64,000 bases of DNA from Edolisoma coerulescens (lineage: Eukaryota > Chordata > Aves > Passeriformes > Campephagidae): positions 675,462 to 739,461 of the forward strand of contig VWZW01007689.1 of assembly GCA_013397115.1 (NCBI GenBank), given 5' to 3'. Shown here piece by piece: positions 25,412 to 38,570 of this stretch; position 1 is the stretch's first letter, and every line of letters starts with the position of its first letter. The notes under the pieces are model-generated. The model saw only the letters and a program-made list of their open reading frames with translations. It did no database searches and was not told the DNA's origin. Both the position numbers and the translations under genes were made by a program.

Positions 25412-25440
25412 GTTATTATTATTATATATTATTATAATTA
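25412..25440. repeat. TTA-rich simple repeat
   Basis: An impure run of TTATTATTATTATATATTAT type following a T run at 25399-25409. Confidence 0.85.
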
Positions 25441-28083
25441 AAACATATTTTTAGCAGCTGAAATTCGAACCCGTCTGGGTATTTATACAGCAAGATGTTT
25501 TGGATGAGGAATAGGCCAAGAGAGTCACGTGGTTGGGGCCAATGTGAAACAAAAGAATCCATTTATTATCCAGGCAGGAAATTTGTTCCTCGGGATGTTG
25601 TAGCTGCAGACATAATGATTTCATTTCCTCTGGTTCACCCAGATTAATGGCTTGTGCTCTTTTGTTTGTGTGCCTGTGTTATTCCTGCAGCCTGGCTTCC
25701 CCTCCCGCTCCGTGCCGGCGTGTGCGAACATGTGTGCGAGTGCCCTGGGCGAGGAGGGGGCACGGGGGTCTCTGGGCTGCAGCAGGATGCTTGGGATGGC
25801 GGGGTGGGATGCTGGCAGAGCCGAGCAAAGCCCCAGGGACCATCTGGGGAATCCTTCCTGGCACTGATGACCTGTCTGGTGGTCTTCTCCTGCATCTCCA
25901 GGGATCTTCTGCATCAGTGGGGTTTTTCTCCTACTTACATTTCTGGGGGTCTTCTCCTGCCATGGTCACCAGAGCAGCGAGAGGTGTTTTCCTGTGAAGC
26001 TGTGATGGGATGGGTGAGATGGAGTGTTTTAGACAAGCGCGAATGTTGACGTTGTGGAAGGTGTGAGAGCAGTGTGTCTTCTCCACAGCCACGCTCCAGG
26101 ATTTTTGTAGGTGTTGTTTGGTGGGAAACCCAAACCTTTGCACCCTCCCAAACATCAGGCCAGGCAACAGCTTCTCTCCCCAGGGAGCTGTGCTGATGCA
26201 CAGGGATGTGGGTGTTGGCTGCATGGCTGTGGGTGAGCAGCTCCTTCCTGGCTGTGTGAGTTGGCCTTTCCTTCCAGGCTGGTCCCAGCCCCTCACAGGA
26301 CCACTGGCCATCTGGGGGCCGGCAGTACTTACACTCTGTCCTTGATAAAAACCCAGCAGACCCATCTTTGTGGACACTCCAGGATTAGCAGCAGCCTTAA
26401 TCACTCCCTTTCTCTCTTTCCGAGTGTTAGCCTTTCAAAAGTGACGTGACAGGCAAATGGTGCCTTTGTGTTGCTGTTGCCTGGTGGGTCCTTGTGGGGG
26501 TTTTGGCACAGAGCTTTCAATTTACTGTGTGCAGCATGAGCCAGTCTTCTGTTCTGGATTAATCTGGAGCAACCTCGTGGAGTTGGAAGCACCCATCTGT
26601 GATGAGGAGTTCAGCGTGATGCTACCTAGGGTCCACCTGGAGAAGGATTGGTGACCATCTTGCTGCCCCCATGCCTGGCTCTTCCTCCTTCCCTTCTTTA
26701 AGTGTTTCTACTCTAAATTGGGGGAGGAGAGTTTCTTCCACCTCTCCTGGAGGAGGTTTTCTAGCAAGGACGTAACTCGCTGAAGGAAGACTCTCTTGGC
26801 CATCAAGGTGCGTGTGCCACCCCTGCTGCCATCCAGCTGGGGCCTTGGTGCACCGATCCCATCTTGGACACGTGTTGCACCTTCTTGCTTTTGTTCTCCT
26901 GAACTTTTGTGCCACGAGGAGTGCGAACCCACCATTCAAACGCTGCAGAGGAGAGGAATGGGAAGCTCCTGGTACCCTGTCAAGCCCTGGGCGCTTTCTT
27001 CCCACCTGCCTGCCCTCCCAAATGGCTCCTGTGTCACCCAGGTGACAGAGTTTGCGAGGATGTGACAGCTCCGTTGCGCAGAAGATGATGAACAGTAATG
27101 AGACTCAGAGCACAATGTGCACTTAAAGTGATTTATTTCAGCAAGGAAACCACAATCAGGGAGGATGGGTCACCGTCATCAGGAGAAGAGGTGGGTATGG
27201 AGATGAGCTTCGGGGGAACTTTATCATCAACCAGCAATGCTTTAAAAATGAGCAGAGCTGGTGTTGCATGAAATGGAGCTGTGCTGGTGGTGCCGGGACC
27301 ATCCCTCACCTGCAGTGGACCGCAGGCACTTCCTGGGCTTTGGTCAGTGACTGGGGGACTTCTCCTTGGTTACCTTCCTGCAACCGTGCTGAAGTTTTTT
27401 GGTGAGGTGTCACCCATGTGTAAAGTCAGCATTTGGGAAGGAGACTGTCCTGAGGAGGAGGGGGAAAAGTAATCCCTGAACCCGCCTTGGCGTGGCTCCC
27501 GGCACGCAGATGGCCGTCCTCATGCTGGAGCCTTTTCCCAGCTTGCGCAGGCGCTGGGGCTGGAGGCAGGGGTGTGCCAGGCAGGCCGGCTGCCAAGCGG
27601 CACCTCCTGCCAGCATCCTCCTCTTCCTCCTCCCCTTCCTCACCCCCAGGGCCCGTGGGAGCTGCAGTTGTGTGGCAGCTCAGCTGGGCACTGCAGCTTG
27701 CAGGAAAAGCTTGGCCTAAGAATGGCCCCGAGCAAAATCTTGTGATTTAAGGTTGATTTAGGGCAGTGCTTGTGTTTCCGCCCGGGATCGGGGGGATCCC
27801 TGGTGCTGGCACAAGCTGGGCGAGGCAGGCAGCTGTTTGCCCACTGCTTCCAGCACCATTTGGATGATGCACCACGAACTTACAACAAAGGGTCCTGAAC
27901 CCCTGTTGATGAAGCTTCCAAGGTGATTACAGTCGCTGGTAGTTGTTGGTGACTTTGGGCAAGGATTTAACCCAGCCCCAGGGGCCCATCGGAACTGGCA
28001 CCTTGTGTGAATGGGTGTTTGGAAATCTTGGCAAACGCTCACCGGACCAGCTGTGTGTGTACATACCTAAAGGTGGCTCAGAC

Positions 28084-28159
28084 TGATAGGAAAGCTTTTT
28101 GGATAGGTTGCCGGATAGTTACAGATAGGATATACAGATAGATAGGATAGTTACAGATC
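28084..28159. repeat. GATA-rich degenerate repeat
   Basis: Repeated GATAG/GATAGG words, with GGATAGTTACAGAT present twice (28113-28126 and 28145-28158). It could be a decayed GATA microsatellite or a cluster of GATA-factor sites. Confidence 0.7.
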
Positions 28160-31024
28160 CTGGCTGCTGCTTGGTTTTTCCAAATCTAAAAGTGGAGAAG
28201 GAAAAAAAAAAAAAGGGCAAAGCTGAGAGAGCTGAGGATGATTTTTCAGGGCATTTTGGGAAGCGGCATTTGGATGTGGAGCCAGAGCAAAGAACCCAGC
28301 GGGGTCTGCTGGTGGGGTGCTCTGCCCTTTCCAATGGACCTGTTGGCTTTGCCACGTCCCTTTCCGACAGTGGGGATGGCTGGGTGGGTGATGGGCTTCT
28401 CCACCAAGGCATTCCCAGGGATGCAGGCAGAGCCTTCCCCCACCCCATCCGTGTCCTGGCAGAGGCTTCCCTGTGCTGCCAGCAGCCCCGCGTGCTGCTG
28501 TGGTGGCACAGATTTATTTCCCTTTGCCTCTTGCGCTCTTTGCCTCGTTTGCACTCGCGGGCTGACTCCATCTGGCGCAGAAGCCGCAGAGACGACGCTC
28601 GGCACGGCCGGCGCCGGGCTGGGGGGCGGCGCGGGAGCCGACGCTTTTGCAGCTTGCTCCGTTTGAGGTTCAATATTTCCACCTCCTCCCCTTGACGGCT
28701 CTGCTCCCGCAGCTGCGGATCGCTCGTCATCTCCAGCTCAGCCCGAGCATCTCTGTGTGATTCCGCTCTCGCCCTGCTGCTTTCCCTCTTCTCCCTCTGA
28801 GATCTCCTGGGCATGGGTGGACAAGAAATGCTATTTTTTAGTTCTTACTTATGAAATTTTTGACTGGCCCCCCAGAAGGCTTTAGTATGGGTCAGAAGCT
28901 GCCTTAAAAAATCGAGGATCAATGTGGCTGCAGCTGGTCTGAGCTAGGGTGAAAAGTGAGGCTTTTCCCCCAGGCATTGGTGACTGGGGGAACACCAAGC
29001 CGTCGGCTGCGCTGGGAGCAGTTGTGCCCAGGCTAAGCTTGAGTCCCCTGGTGCTTGCTCTGAGCAGTCTGTCATGTTTGTGGCTCACGCAGAATCCCTC
29101 TGACATTTTAAAATAAGATCTAGTAAACAGGAGCCAGGCGGTGCCAGGTGCAGCTCTGGGCACGAGGGCTCTCTGACAGCAGGGCTGGCATTTCAGATTT
29201 AGGGCTCCACGAGACGCCTGGTTCTGTAGAGAACGCGAAGCTTTTCTGGAGAACGTGGTCCAAGACAGTGACTCATCCTGAATATCTAAAGATGTGATGG
29301 CGTGTAGGGAAACGCAGGATAAATGTTTTGATTTTTAGAGTTTTCCTCACAGGCGGTGCTACCCTGGAGTAAGGCAAAATAAATCCAGCAGGGAAGGAGA
29401 GCTGTGGGAAAAGGGGGGAACAGGTCTGGCACATGAATTCATCCAAGCTCAGTGCACCCACTGTACTCCAGCACTGGAAGCTGGCTTTGTAGCCAAGCAC
29501 ATGCCCCTGTAAGACACATGTGAGCCTGCTGCTGGGGAGATCCCCTGCAATCCCATGGGTCCTGTGGATCCAGGCATGAACACTGTGTATCCTTGTAATT
29601 CATCCTAGCACGTGTAATTGCAGATGCTATTGATGTTTATGGCAGCTCTGTCTTCTCGGGCGACTAATTCTGTATTTAGAGGCTCTCATTTCCGAGGGAA
29701 TCCCAGCTGATAAGGAGCCCACTTCCACGCAACTTGTTAGGCTTCAATGGCCCTTGTCTGCAAAATCTCACATGCTGCTTGTATTTATTAGTTTTTATCT
29801 CTTTTTGGAGTTCCTTGCTTTCTGATAGTGTGGTGAAGTTCCCTTGTCCCAAGAGAAGAGCTCCTGGCAGAATGTCCTCGTGGGTGAGCTCACTTGCTTC
29901 CATTGAACCTGGCTGGAGCACACCAGTGCAGCCAATGTGGGTACTTGGATGTTGGCCAAGATGTGAGCTATGGAAAAGTAGAGGAAAATAGGAAGTTGTT
30001 GGCATCATTACCCCAAAACGTTTGGATTATTCTCAGGGCTCTGTGCTCCCCGGGATGTACGATGGGTTGGGGTTCTGGATCCTCCTTGTTCTCTCGGCTG
30101 GTGAGAAGGGTGTCCAAGCCAGCTGGTCTCCACCCAAAGAGTCCAGTGATGCAAGGCCGCTGTGTCCAGCCTGTGCTGGAACCACCTGACTGCACAACAA
30201 GGGACAGAATATCCTCAGGCCCCCGACCTTCAGCCTTCATCTGCCCAGCCCTATTCTCCTGAGGGGTGATCTCATGGATGCTGAAGAGCAGACGAGTGCT
30301 CTGCCCAACCTAAGTGATCCTTCCTTCAAAGCAAACCTTCTCCACCACTTAGCTGGACCTTCTCCGAGGCAGTCTCACAAAGCTTTCTGGAGGTTAAGGT
30401 TTCTGGGAGAGCCTCTGCCCATCCCTGGTTGGCTGAGTTCCTCTTCCACATCTTGTGGAGGATGAAGTGAGTTACATGCCAAGCCTGACATATGGTGATT
30501 TCTGGGGCAGGCTGCGGCGTTCTGAGAGGTTTGCTGGCAACCCAGCCTCGAGAAAGCAGGGATGGGGATTTAAATGCATAGTGACATTGTTCTGGAAAAT
30601 GTTCTGAAAGACAACTGCATCATCTACCTGCCCCGGATGGGCCTTTGGCACAGCTGGGTCTGTCTTGGGGGGCCAGGGTGTTCATTAAAGTGCTCTCTCA
30701 GCCCTCAGTGCTGCTGGGCTTTGAGTTGCCAAAGTGTAAATGATGATATATGGACGGTGATCTGTGCGTACGGTGTGTGTGGATTTTGGGTATCCAGGGC
30801 CTGTGTGCAATTATAAAAAGGGTGATATCAGCAACTGATTCTGTCATGACAGGAGCAAATGAGTTCCTGATATTTGAAAACTTGTTTCCAAATTTTCTAA
30901 AATAGGTTTGCAATTTGGAAAACAAAAGGTATTGAAAGCCGTATCTTTTCTCTCTTATCTTTCCATTTGATTTGGTCCCCTTTGTTTGTTTTTTTCCTGT
31001 GATGTGTGCATTTTTGGGTAATTC

Positions 31025-31112
31025 TCTGTCATTTCCTTCCCTTTCCCTTATCTCTCCCTCTGCAGTTCTCTCTCTTTTCCTCTCTATCCCTCTCCCCCTC
31101 TCCCTCCCCTCA
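31025..31112. repeat. Long pyrimidine tract
   Basis: Nearly pure C/T on the top strand for about 90 bases, ending CTCCCCTCAG. It is a mirror-like homopyrimidine run of the kind that can form triplex DNA, and also resembles a 3' splice site, although no exon follows. Confidence 0.8.
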
Positions 31113-32601
31113 GTAATTTATTTGCAGGCGGGTTGTCTCTTTGATTTACTGTCTCTCTCCTTGGTAGGATTATGATAAATGGATTGTATGGCTTCGTCTG
31201 AGCTTGTCCAACATCACGTATCCACGCTGGGTCAAGTCCCTTTGGAGCCTGGAAACCGAGGGGAGATGCTGGGGCTGGAGGTGGAGTGAGAGTTGTAAAC
31301 AGGACTTGGTCCGTACGGTCCTGACTTTGCATCACCTCCTGAACTTTTTTTGGCCAGGATTTTGGTTTGGGTTTTTCTCTTGCCACGCGTGTGTGTGAAT
31401 GCATGGACGCTTGCAAAAATGGATCAGGTATTTGACTGGGTGCTTTCAGGCACATCAAGCAGCATATTTCAATTTAGTGTATCCTGATGTGGGGAGCGTT
31501 TGCCACTTGCAATTAGAGCGTTTCATCCCGCGGCGCAGCAGGCAGCGCTTTATTGATAAAGTTGTTCTGTAGTTGCTGAGCAAACACCCCCAAATCTGAG
31601 CTTCATTAAGTTATCGCCTGCCCTGCTGCGATGCATCTTCATTGCGCGCTGAAATCCATGGCATTGACGGGGGATCCCGGAGGAGGCCGGGACTGTGCTG
31701 TGCAGCCACAGCTTAATGCATCCCATCACAAATTGACACAGCACGCTCGTCCTCGCCTGATATATAGAAATTCCTTCCCTTTCCAACTGGAAGTGAGGGG
31801 TTTTTTGGCCACTGCAGATCTCCTGACGCTGGCAATGGCTGGGATGTCTTTGCAGAGCAGGCTCGGCCTCTCCTCTCTCCTGAGAGGTTCACACAGCCCC
31901 TTAAAATACAGGAAGGCAATATTTTGTGTTGACTTGTTGTTTAGCGCATCCTCCCCCTGCGTGTCTGGGTTTGTTACTCGGTGGGTAATCCTTCATAACG
32001 AACCCGCGGGAGATTGATGGGGAGAGCTCGTTATGCACTTCCAGAGCCGTTCCACTGCCGTTCTGTAGCAGCAAAATGCACCATTAAAGGCAGAGAGCCC
32101 TGGGAATGATGGGACGTAATTAGTTGTTGCTGTAATATTTTTGATTGAAAGCGCAGAGATGCTGGAAGCGGCTTTGGGAAGTCGGTGCTCTCAGGAAGCT
32201 GTGAAGAGCAGCAGCTCTTGTCAGAGGGGAGAGGCTGATCGTGCTCGTACCTTTGCTGCTGCTCCGGTGCTGTAATTAAACCGTCTGGGAGATGCCACAG
32301 CGCTCCTGCTGCGCAGCCGCTGGCTCCGGCACGGCAGCGCTCCCCTCACAGTTCCAAGCAGGAGCCAAGTGGGGAGTCCTCCAGCATTTTGGGTGGGATG
32401 TGCCTCCAGCAGCTCACTGCCTTAATCCCTGTGGCAGAGCTGTATGGATTTTGTGTTCCTGCTTTTTCCCAGTCTGAATTTCAGGATATATTGAAAACTT
32501 GCACAGGCAAACCTGGACTTGTGGTTAGAAGTGTGGTCATAGAGAGGAACCTGGAATTACTCAGGTAACTTCCTGGTGTGTGCTTGAATGCTTTCATGGA
32601 G

Positions 32602-33130
32602 TCATAGAATCCCAGAATGGTTTGAGTTGGAAGGACCTTAAAGCTCCTGTTGTTCCACCCCCTGCCATGGGCAGGGACACCTTCCACTGGACCAGGGTGC
32701 TCCAAGCCCCATCCAACCCGGCCTTGGACACTGCCAGGGATCCAGGGGCAGCCACAGCTTCTCTGGGTACCCTGTGCCAGGGCTCCCCACCCTCACAGGG
32801 AACAATTTCTTCCTGATATCCAACCTAAATGTACTCTCTGTCAGTGGGAAGCCATTCCCCCTTGTCCTGTAATTCCATGCCCTTTTCCACAGTTCCTCTT
32901 CAGCTCTCTTGGAGCCCCTTCATGTACTGAAACACCAGTATATGATCACCCTGGAGCCTTCTCTTCTCCAGGCTGAACAATCCCAATTCTCTCAGCCTTA
33001 CCTTATAGCAGAGCTGCTCCATCCCTCTAGGTATCTTCTTGGCCTCCTCTGGACTCCCTCCAACAGTCCCATGTCCTTCCAGAGCTGGACACAGTGCTGC
33101 AAGTGAGATCTCACCAGAGTGGAGTGGAGG
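32602..33130 (-). mobile_element. CR1 LINE, about 530 bases
   Basis: It starts TCATAGAATCCCAGAATGGT (tail reversed) and runs through CCATGGGCAGGGACACCTTC, GGATCCAGGGGCAGCCACAG, TCTTCTCCAGGCTGAACAA and TCTCACCAGAGTGGAGTGGAG. It is one of the longest CR1 copies here, and closely matches the copy at 39592-39870 in the opposite orientation. Confidence 0.95.
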
Positions 33131-33538
33131 ATAAATTAATCTATGGGAACAGTGAGAATTAAATTCAGATTATCCCGCCGGCACGTGTGGGACTTTCGAG
33201 TTACCATTGGCATCGAGAGGTGTGATGCACACCACGAGTCTATGGAGTGGTGACGATGGAAGCCGTGGTGCCACATGGACATGGACATGGCTTGGAGTCA
33301 CGGCAGCCCCAGGAAGGCAGAGCTCGCGATACCGTAGCAGTTAATGATATTTAGCACTAGGCTTGGGAATAAAGCGTCTTGGCTCTGTTTCCCTGTCATT
33401 CCCTTTCCCTGGTAATGTCACCAAACTTGGACAGAAGCTTCCCAAGCTGTGCGTTTGCCTTGGGCTGATTTTGCTGAAGCTCTCGGAAGGGAAGGAAGAG
33501 GTAGGAAGCAAGCTTGGCATTTATGAGCGTGAAATAGA

Positions 33539-35086
33539 GGGGAAAATATAGTGCTTTCCTTATGGAAGAGAAGTCTTGCTATTGTTCCCCTTCAGAAAAC
33601 CACGCTGCCCAGGGACCTGCTCTGGGGCTAGGCTGTGTGCTGACCCCGTTGACACTTGCTGAGGCACATCAGGATGAGTCTCTGAGGGTCCCACCTGTGG
33701 AGCATTTTCTGCTCCCCGGATCCGAGCCCTGTGTGCCCTGCCCCACCCCTCACTCAGCTGCCCTCCCACCTCCCCTCCCTCCAAAGGCTCATCTATCAGC
33801 ACCCACCTCTCTGCTCCCCACGCATCTTGGGGGGCTTATTTCCAGCAGCTGGCATCCTTTCCAAATCTCCCTCTCCCCATCTGTTGTTATCAAGCCTCCT
33901 CTCTCCTTATTTTGCTTAATTTCTATCTTTTTCCACTTGGTTGTCTTAGACAAGCCTGCATCTCTCTACATATGCCCAAGCATTTGCTTTCGAGTGCCTT
34001 AGGCTGGTTCCTGCCGTTATCTTCTTGCAGGAGGGAGAGAGCTGCTGTTCCTTGCTTCGAGAGAGGGACCTGAGGCGGTTATTGAGGAGTGATGCACTTG
34101 TAGAAGTGTCTTTGTGGCCTCCCTGAGCAGAAAATTTGTTGTTGTATCTCTTTCTTTCCAGATAACAGCGTCAAAACGCGATCGGGTTGGGTTAGTTTGG
34201 GTTGGCCGCCTCCCTTTGTGTGTCTGTGCCTGCAGCCAGACTCCACTCCCTGCTAGGGAAAAGTGACACCTTCTCATGGCATGATCGGCAAGAGCCTGCC
34301 CTTGGGAGCTCTGAAATACGGGTTTCAGGCTGGGAATTTTGGGAAATAAGTTCTTCTTCATTTTGGACAGTTCGGAAAGGTTTTTCTGGAAGAGGCTTCA
34401 ACCCTGCGGGAAGGGTGGTTGGCAAGACGGCATCAGCTGGTGTGAGAGGAAGGCTATTCTCGCCCAAATAACTTATTTTTTCCTTGCTGTTGGAAGGATG
34501 CCAGCCCATCCTTCACTCCTCTGAGGCGCAGCTTATCCTGCCTCAGGCATCATCTCTGGCCAGGTTTGCCCAGGAGGGTGTGGGGAGCCCGGGACAGCAG
34601 CGAGTCCTCCCTGCCTGGATCGCAGGAGTGCCATCCCAGATGGATGTGCTGCTCGGCACGGGAAGCTGGTGCATTCTAATTGCTGGCATCTTTACTTGTT
34701 ACGAGTGTAATTGTGAGTAGACGTTTGTTTTTGTATTGATAATTAGGGACTGGAACAGATGGCGAAGGCTTAGTTTAAAGTAATGTGTCCATTAAAGAAA
34801 ATCTACTGTATACAGCTGAAGATTCTTCACTCCAAGAGAGCTCAGCTCTCGGTAGCAGAGCTCCTCTCTCCCTAATGAGGGCTTGGGCCGTCACAGCCTG
34901 GCCAGCGGAGCCTCTGATCCCAGAGACTTCTCCCAGCATTGAGTTCCTTCCTGACCACAGAGCATCCCTGACCACGTTGAGCTCCTTCCTGACCACAGAG
35001 CATCCCCGGGTACCCGCTGTGCCCACGTGCAGCTGGGCAGTGGGGAGGGAGATGCTGGAGGAGCGGTGCCTGGGGCCGGTGAGGGG
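33539..35086 (+). repeat. Duplicated 1548-base block, copy 1 (likely assembly artefact)
   Basis: This block is repeated without visible difference at 35540-37087, an offset of exactly 2001. Its right end is the last base before the N gap. The content is ordinary intronic DNA, including a 38-base near-duplicate (34940 and 34978). Best read as the right end of a contig overlapping the next one. Confidence 0.97.
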
Positions 35087-35539
35087 NNNNNNNNNNNNNN
35101 NNNNNNNNNNNNNNNNNNNNNNNNNNNNNNNNNNNNNNNNNNNNNNNNNNNNNNNNNNNNNNNNNNNNNNNNNNNNNNNNNNNNNNNNNNNNNNNNNNNN
35201 NNNNNNNNNNNNNNNNNNNNNNNNNNNNNNNNNNNNNNNNNNNNNNNNNNNNNNNNNNNNNNNNNNNNNNNNNNNNNNNNNNNNNNNNNNNNNNNNNNNN
35301 NNNNNNNNNNNNNNNNNNNNNNNNNNNNNNNNNNNNNNNNNNNNNNNNNNNNNNNNNNNNNNNNNNNNNNNNNNNNNNNNNNNNNNNNNNNNNNNNNNNN
35401 NNNNNNNNNNNNNNNNNNNNNNNNNNNNNNNNNNNNNNNNNNNNNNNNNNNNNNNNNNNNNNNNNNNNNNNNNNNNNNNNNNNNNNNNNNNNNNNNNNNN
35501 NNNNNNNNNNNNNNNNNNNNNNNNNNNNNNNNNNNNNNN
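35087..35539. other. Assembly gap (453 N)
   Basis: Unresolved bases between two identical 1548-base blocks. The gap probably contains no real sequence. Confidence 0.99.
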
Positions 35540-37087
35540 GGGGAAAATATAGTGCTTTCCTTATGGAAGAGAAGTCTTGCTATTGTTCCCCTTCAGAAAA
35601 CCACGCTGCCCAGGGACCTGCTCTGGGGCTAGGCTGTGTGCTGACCCCGTTGACACTTGCTGAGGCACATCAGGATGAGTCTCTGAGGGTCCCACCTGTG
35701 GAGCATTTTCTGCTCCCCGGATCCGAGCCCTGTGTGCCCTGCCCCACCCCTCACTCAGCTGCCCTCCCACCTCCCCTCCCTCCAAAGGCTCATCTATCAG
35801 CACCCACCTCTCTGCTCCCCACGCATCTTGGGGGGCTTATTTCCAGCAGCTGGCATCCTTTCCAAATCTCCCTCTCCCCATCTGTTGTTATCAAGCCTCC
35901 TCTCTCCTTATTTTGCTTAATTTCTATCTTTTTCCACTTGGTTGTCTTAGACAAGCCTGCATCTCTCTACATATGCCCAAGCATTTGCTTTCGAGTGCCT
36001 TAGGCTGGTTCCTGCCGTTATCTTCTTGCAGGAGGGAGAGAGCTGCTGTTCCTTGCTTCGAGAGAGGGACCTGAGGCGGTTATTGAGGAGTGATGCACTT
36101 GTAGAAGTGTCTTTGTGGCCTCCCTGAGCAGAAAATTTGTTGTTGTATCTCTTTCTTTCCAGATAACAGCGTCAAAACGCGATCGGGTTGGGTTAGTTTG
36201 GGTTGGCCGCCTCCCTTTGTGTGTCTGTGCCTGCAGCCAGACTCCACTCCCTGCTAGGGAAAAGTGACACCTTCTCATGGCATGATCGGCAAGAGCCTGC
36301 CCTTGGGAGCTCTGAAATACGGGTTTCAGGCTGGGAATTTTGGGAAATAAGTTCTTCTTCATTTTGGACAGTTCGGAAAGGTTTTTCTGGAAGAGGCTTC
36401 AACCCTGCGGGAAGGGTGGTTGGCAAGACGGCATCAGCTGGTGTGAGAGGAAGGCTATTCTCGCCCAAATAACTTATTTTTTCCTTGCTGTTGGAAGGAT
36501 GCCAGCCCATCCTTCACTCCTCTGAGGCGCAGCTTATCCTGCCTCAGGCATCATCTCTGGCCAGGTTTGCCCAGGAGGGTGTGGGGAGCCCGGGACAGCA
36601 GCGAGTCCTCCCTGCCTGGATCGCAGGAGTGCCATCCCAGATGGATGTGCTGCTCGGCACGGGAAGCTGGTGCATTCTAATTGCTGGCATCTTTACTTGT
36701 TACGAGTGTAATTGTGAGTAGACGTTTGTTTTTGTATTGATAATTAGGGACTGGAACAGATGGCGAAGGCTTAGTTTAAAGTAATGTGTCCATTAAAGAA
36801 AATCTACTGTATACAGCTGAAGATTCTTCACTCCAAGAGAGCTCAGCTCTCGGTAGCAGAGCTCCTCTCTCCCTAATGAGGGCTTGGGCCGTCACAGCCT
36901 GGCCAGCGGAGCCTCTGATCCCAGAGACTTCTCCCAGCATTGAGTTCCTTCCTGACCACAGAGCATCCCTGACCACGTTGAGCTCCTTCCTGACCACAGA
37001 GCATCCCCGGGTACCCGCTGTGCCCACGTGCAGCTGGGCAGTGGGGAGGGAGATGCTGGAGGAGCGGTGCCTGGGGCCGGTGAGGGG
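35540..37087 (+). repeat. Duplicated 1548-base block, copy 2 (likely assembly artefact)
   Basis: It begins at the first base after the N gap and matches copy 1 to its last base, then continues into unique DNA. It is the left end of the second contig under the overlap reading. Confidence 0.97.
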
Positions 37088-37964
37088 TTGGCAGTGTCTT
37101 GGGCACGGAGCCTGGCAGGGTGGGACTGCCTGATCCGGGTGGCAGGTGACATGGTTCACTCGACGTGGGCAGCAATGCTGTGCTGGATGTCTGAGACACG
37201 GGGAAAGGATGTACCCCTGGGGGTTTAATTAATACCCTGTGCCAATTAACGAGGACTGGTCCTCATGGAAGGGCGAGGCAGGTGGGAGGGGAGGTGCGAG
37301 GTGTCCGTGTGGCTTCTCCACTCATTAGGGTTGCTCAGGCACTGATCTGCACTAATCCCCTCGTTAGCAGTGTTCCCTGCCTGTCCTCCTTGCCCAATCC
37401 CGAGTGATGGATAGGTGGGTGGCTGGGCCTCTGTCCCCCAGCCTGTAGGGATATTTTGCGGATGTGGGTGCTGGGACCTCTGTCTTGTTCCCCATTTCTC
37501 TGCGAGGATTTGGGATCTGCAAATCCTCTTCTGCTGAAGGAGGGTACTCAGCAGCCATAGCCCCGAGCAGCCTGGCCATAAATGCCCCACCAAGGTCACA
37601 GTGTCACTTTCCCATCCCAGAAAATGAAGTAAAATCCAAGGTTTCCTCCAAGAGGAAATAGGAGAGGTCAATAGGAAGTTGCTGAGCCGTGTCCTTCTGA
37701 TGCCAGTGCCTCTGCAGTCACAGGGTTGGGTGAACTCAGCAGGAATTTGAACTGGAAGGGGGGATTTAACCATCTTATTGTATTTAACAAAAAACTCCCA
37801 AATTAACCATTTTGCCAGTTTATGGATCTTCTTGTCTCTGGCAGTGTCCTTGGGGGATAGGACAGGATCTGAACAGGAGATGGTCTATAGGGGGTTAGGC
37901 TCTCAGCCCTCTTTTTCCTTTGCTTTGCAAATTGCTTTGGAAACATGGAGCCATGGCAGTGCAA

Positions 37965-38570
37965 GTGTTGTCCACAAAAATGGGATCCAGTGTGCAGCAA
38001 ACCAGTAATTACACACTTGAGAGAGACATTGATTATTTCAGAGTTGCCCAAGCCTGGGTGCTCGCTGGTGTTCAAGCACCCCAACTATCAAAGCTTTTTA
38101 GTATTTATACATTTTAGTAAGCAAAAGAATTAGCATTCATTGGCTACAATGTTCTCTTATTAATTAGTATTCTGTCGTCTATTGGTTAATGAATCTCTCG
38201 TTTCTCGTGCTAATTAGTCCACATGCTCAGTCTTTCTCTTCTTTTGGGTCAGTGATTTCTTGGGTCAGTGGTCTGAGAGTCAGTGGTCATGATCTGCCCC
38301 TGCTGGAATTGCCTTTTACCCAGTCGGGGCTGATTTCAGCACAGCTGCTGGGTTGGCTTTATTAGTTTCTTCCTTGTTTTGGGGGTCCTGCCAAATGCCC
38401 TTGTGGCCTCTAAGTTGTACGTTCTGTGTGCCCGCTGTCAGTGGCACCTCCTTCTTCCCAAGCACTGCCAACCTTCCCCCCTAGGACTGAGATCACTGAA
38501 ACACGTGGAGCCCTAAACCTTAGCAAGGCAATTCTACCAACAAGGAATTTCTCTTTCCAGCACCCGGACA
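37965..38570 (-). mobile_element. LTR-like block of an avian endogenous retrovirus
   Basis: An AT-rich block whose wording (AGCATTCATTGGCTACAATG, CACATGCTCAGTCTTTCTCT, CTGCTGGAATTGCCTTTTACC) resembles LTRs in passerine genomes. On the minus strand a TGTATAAATA TATA box is near 38105. It differs from the LTR at 20471-20881, so it is a second family. Edges are uncertain and no retroviral coding sequence was seen. Confidence 0.5.

Noticed and set aside
28119..28814. A 231-codon minus-strand frame, rich in K/R/E and S
   Set aside because: Low-complexity translation of purine-rich DNA, with no domain and no splice structure supporting an exon.
34785..35632. Frames of 255 and 201 codons around 35 kb
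   Set aside because: Most of their length is translated N gap.
33539..37087. A biological segmental duplication in intron 1
   Set aside because: Both copies end precisely at the gap edges and appear identical, which fits unmerged contig ends better.
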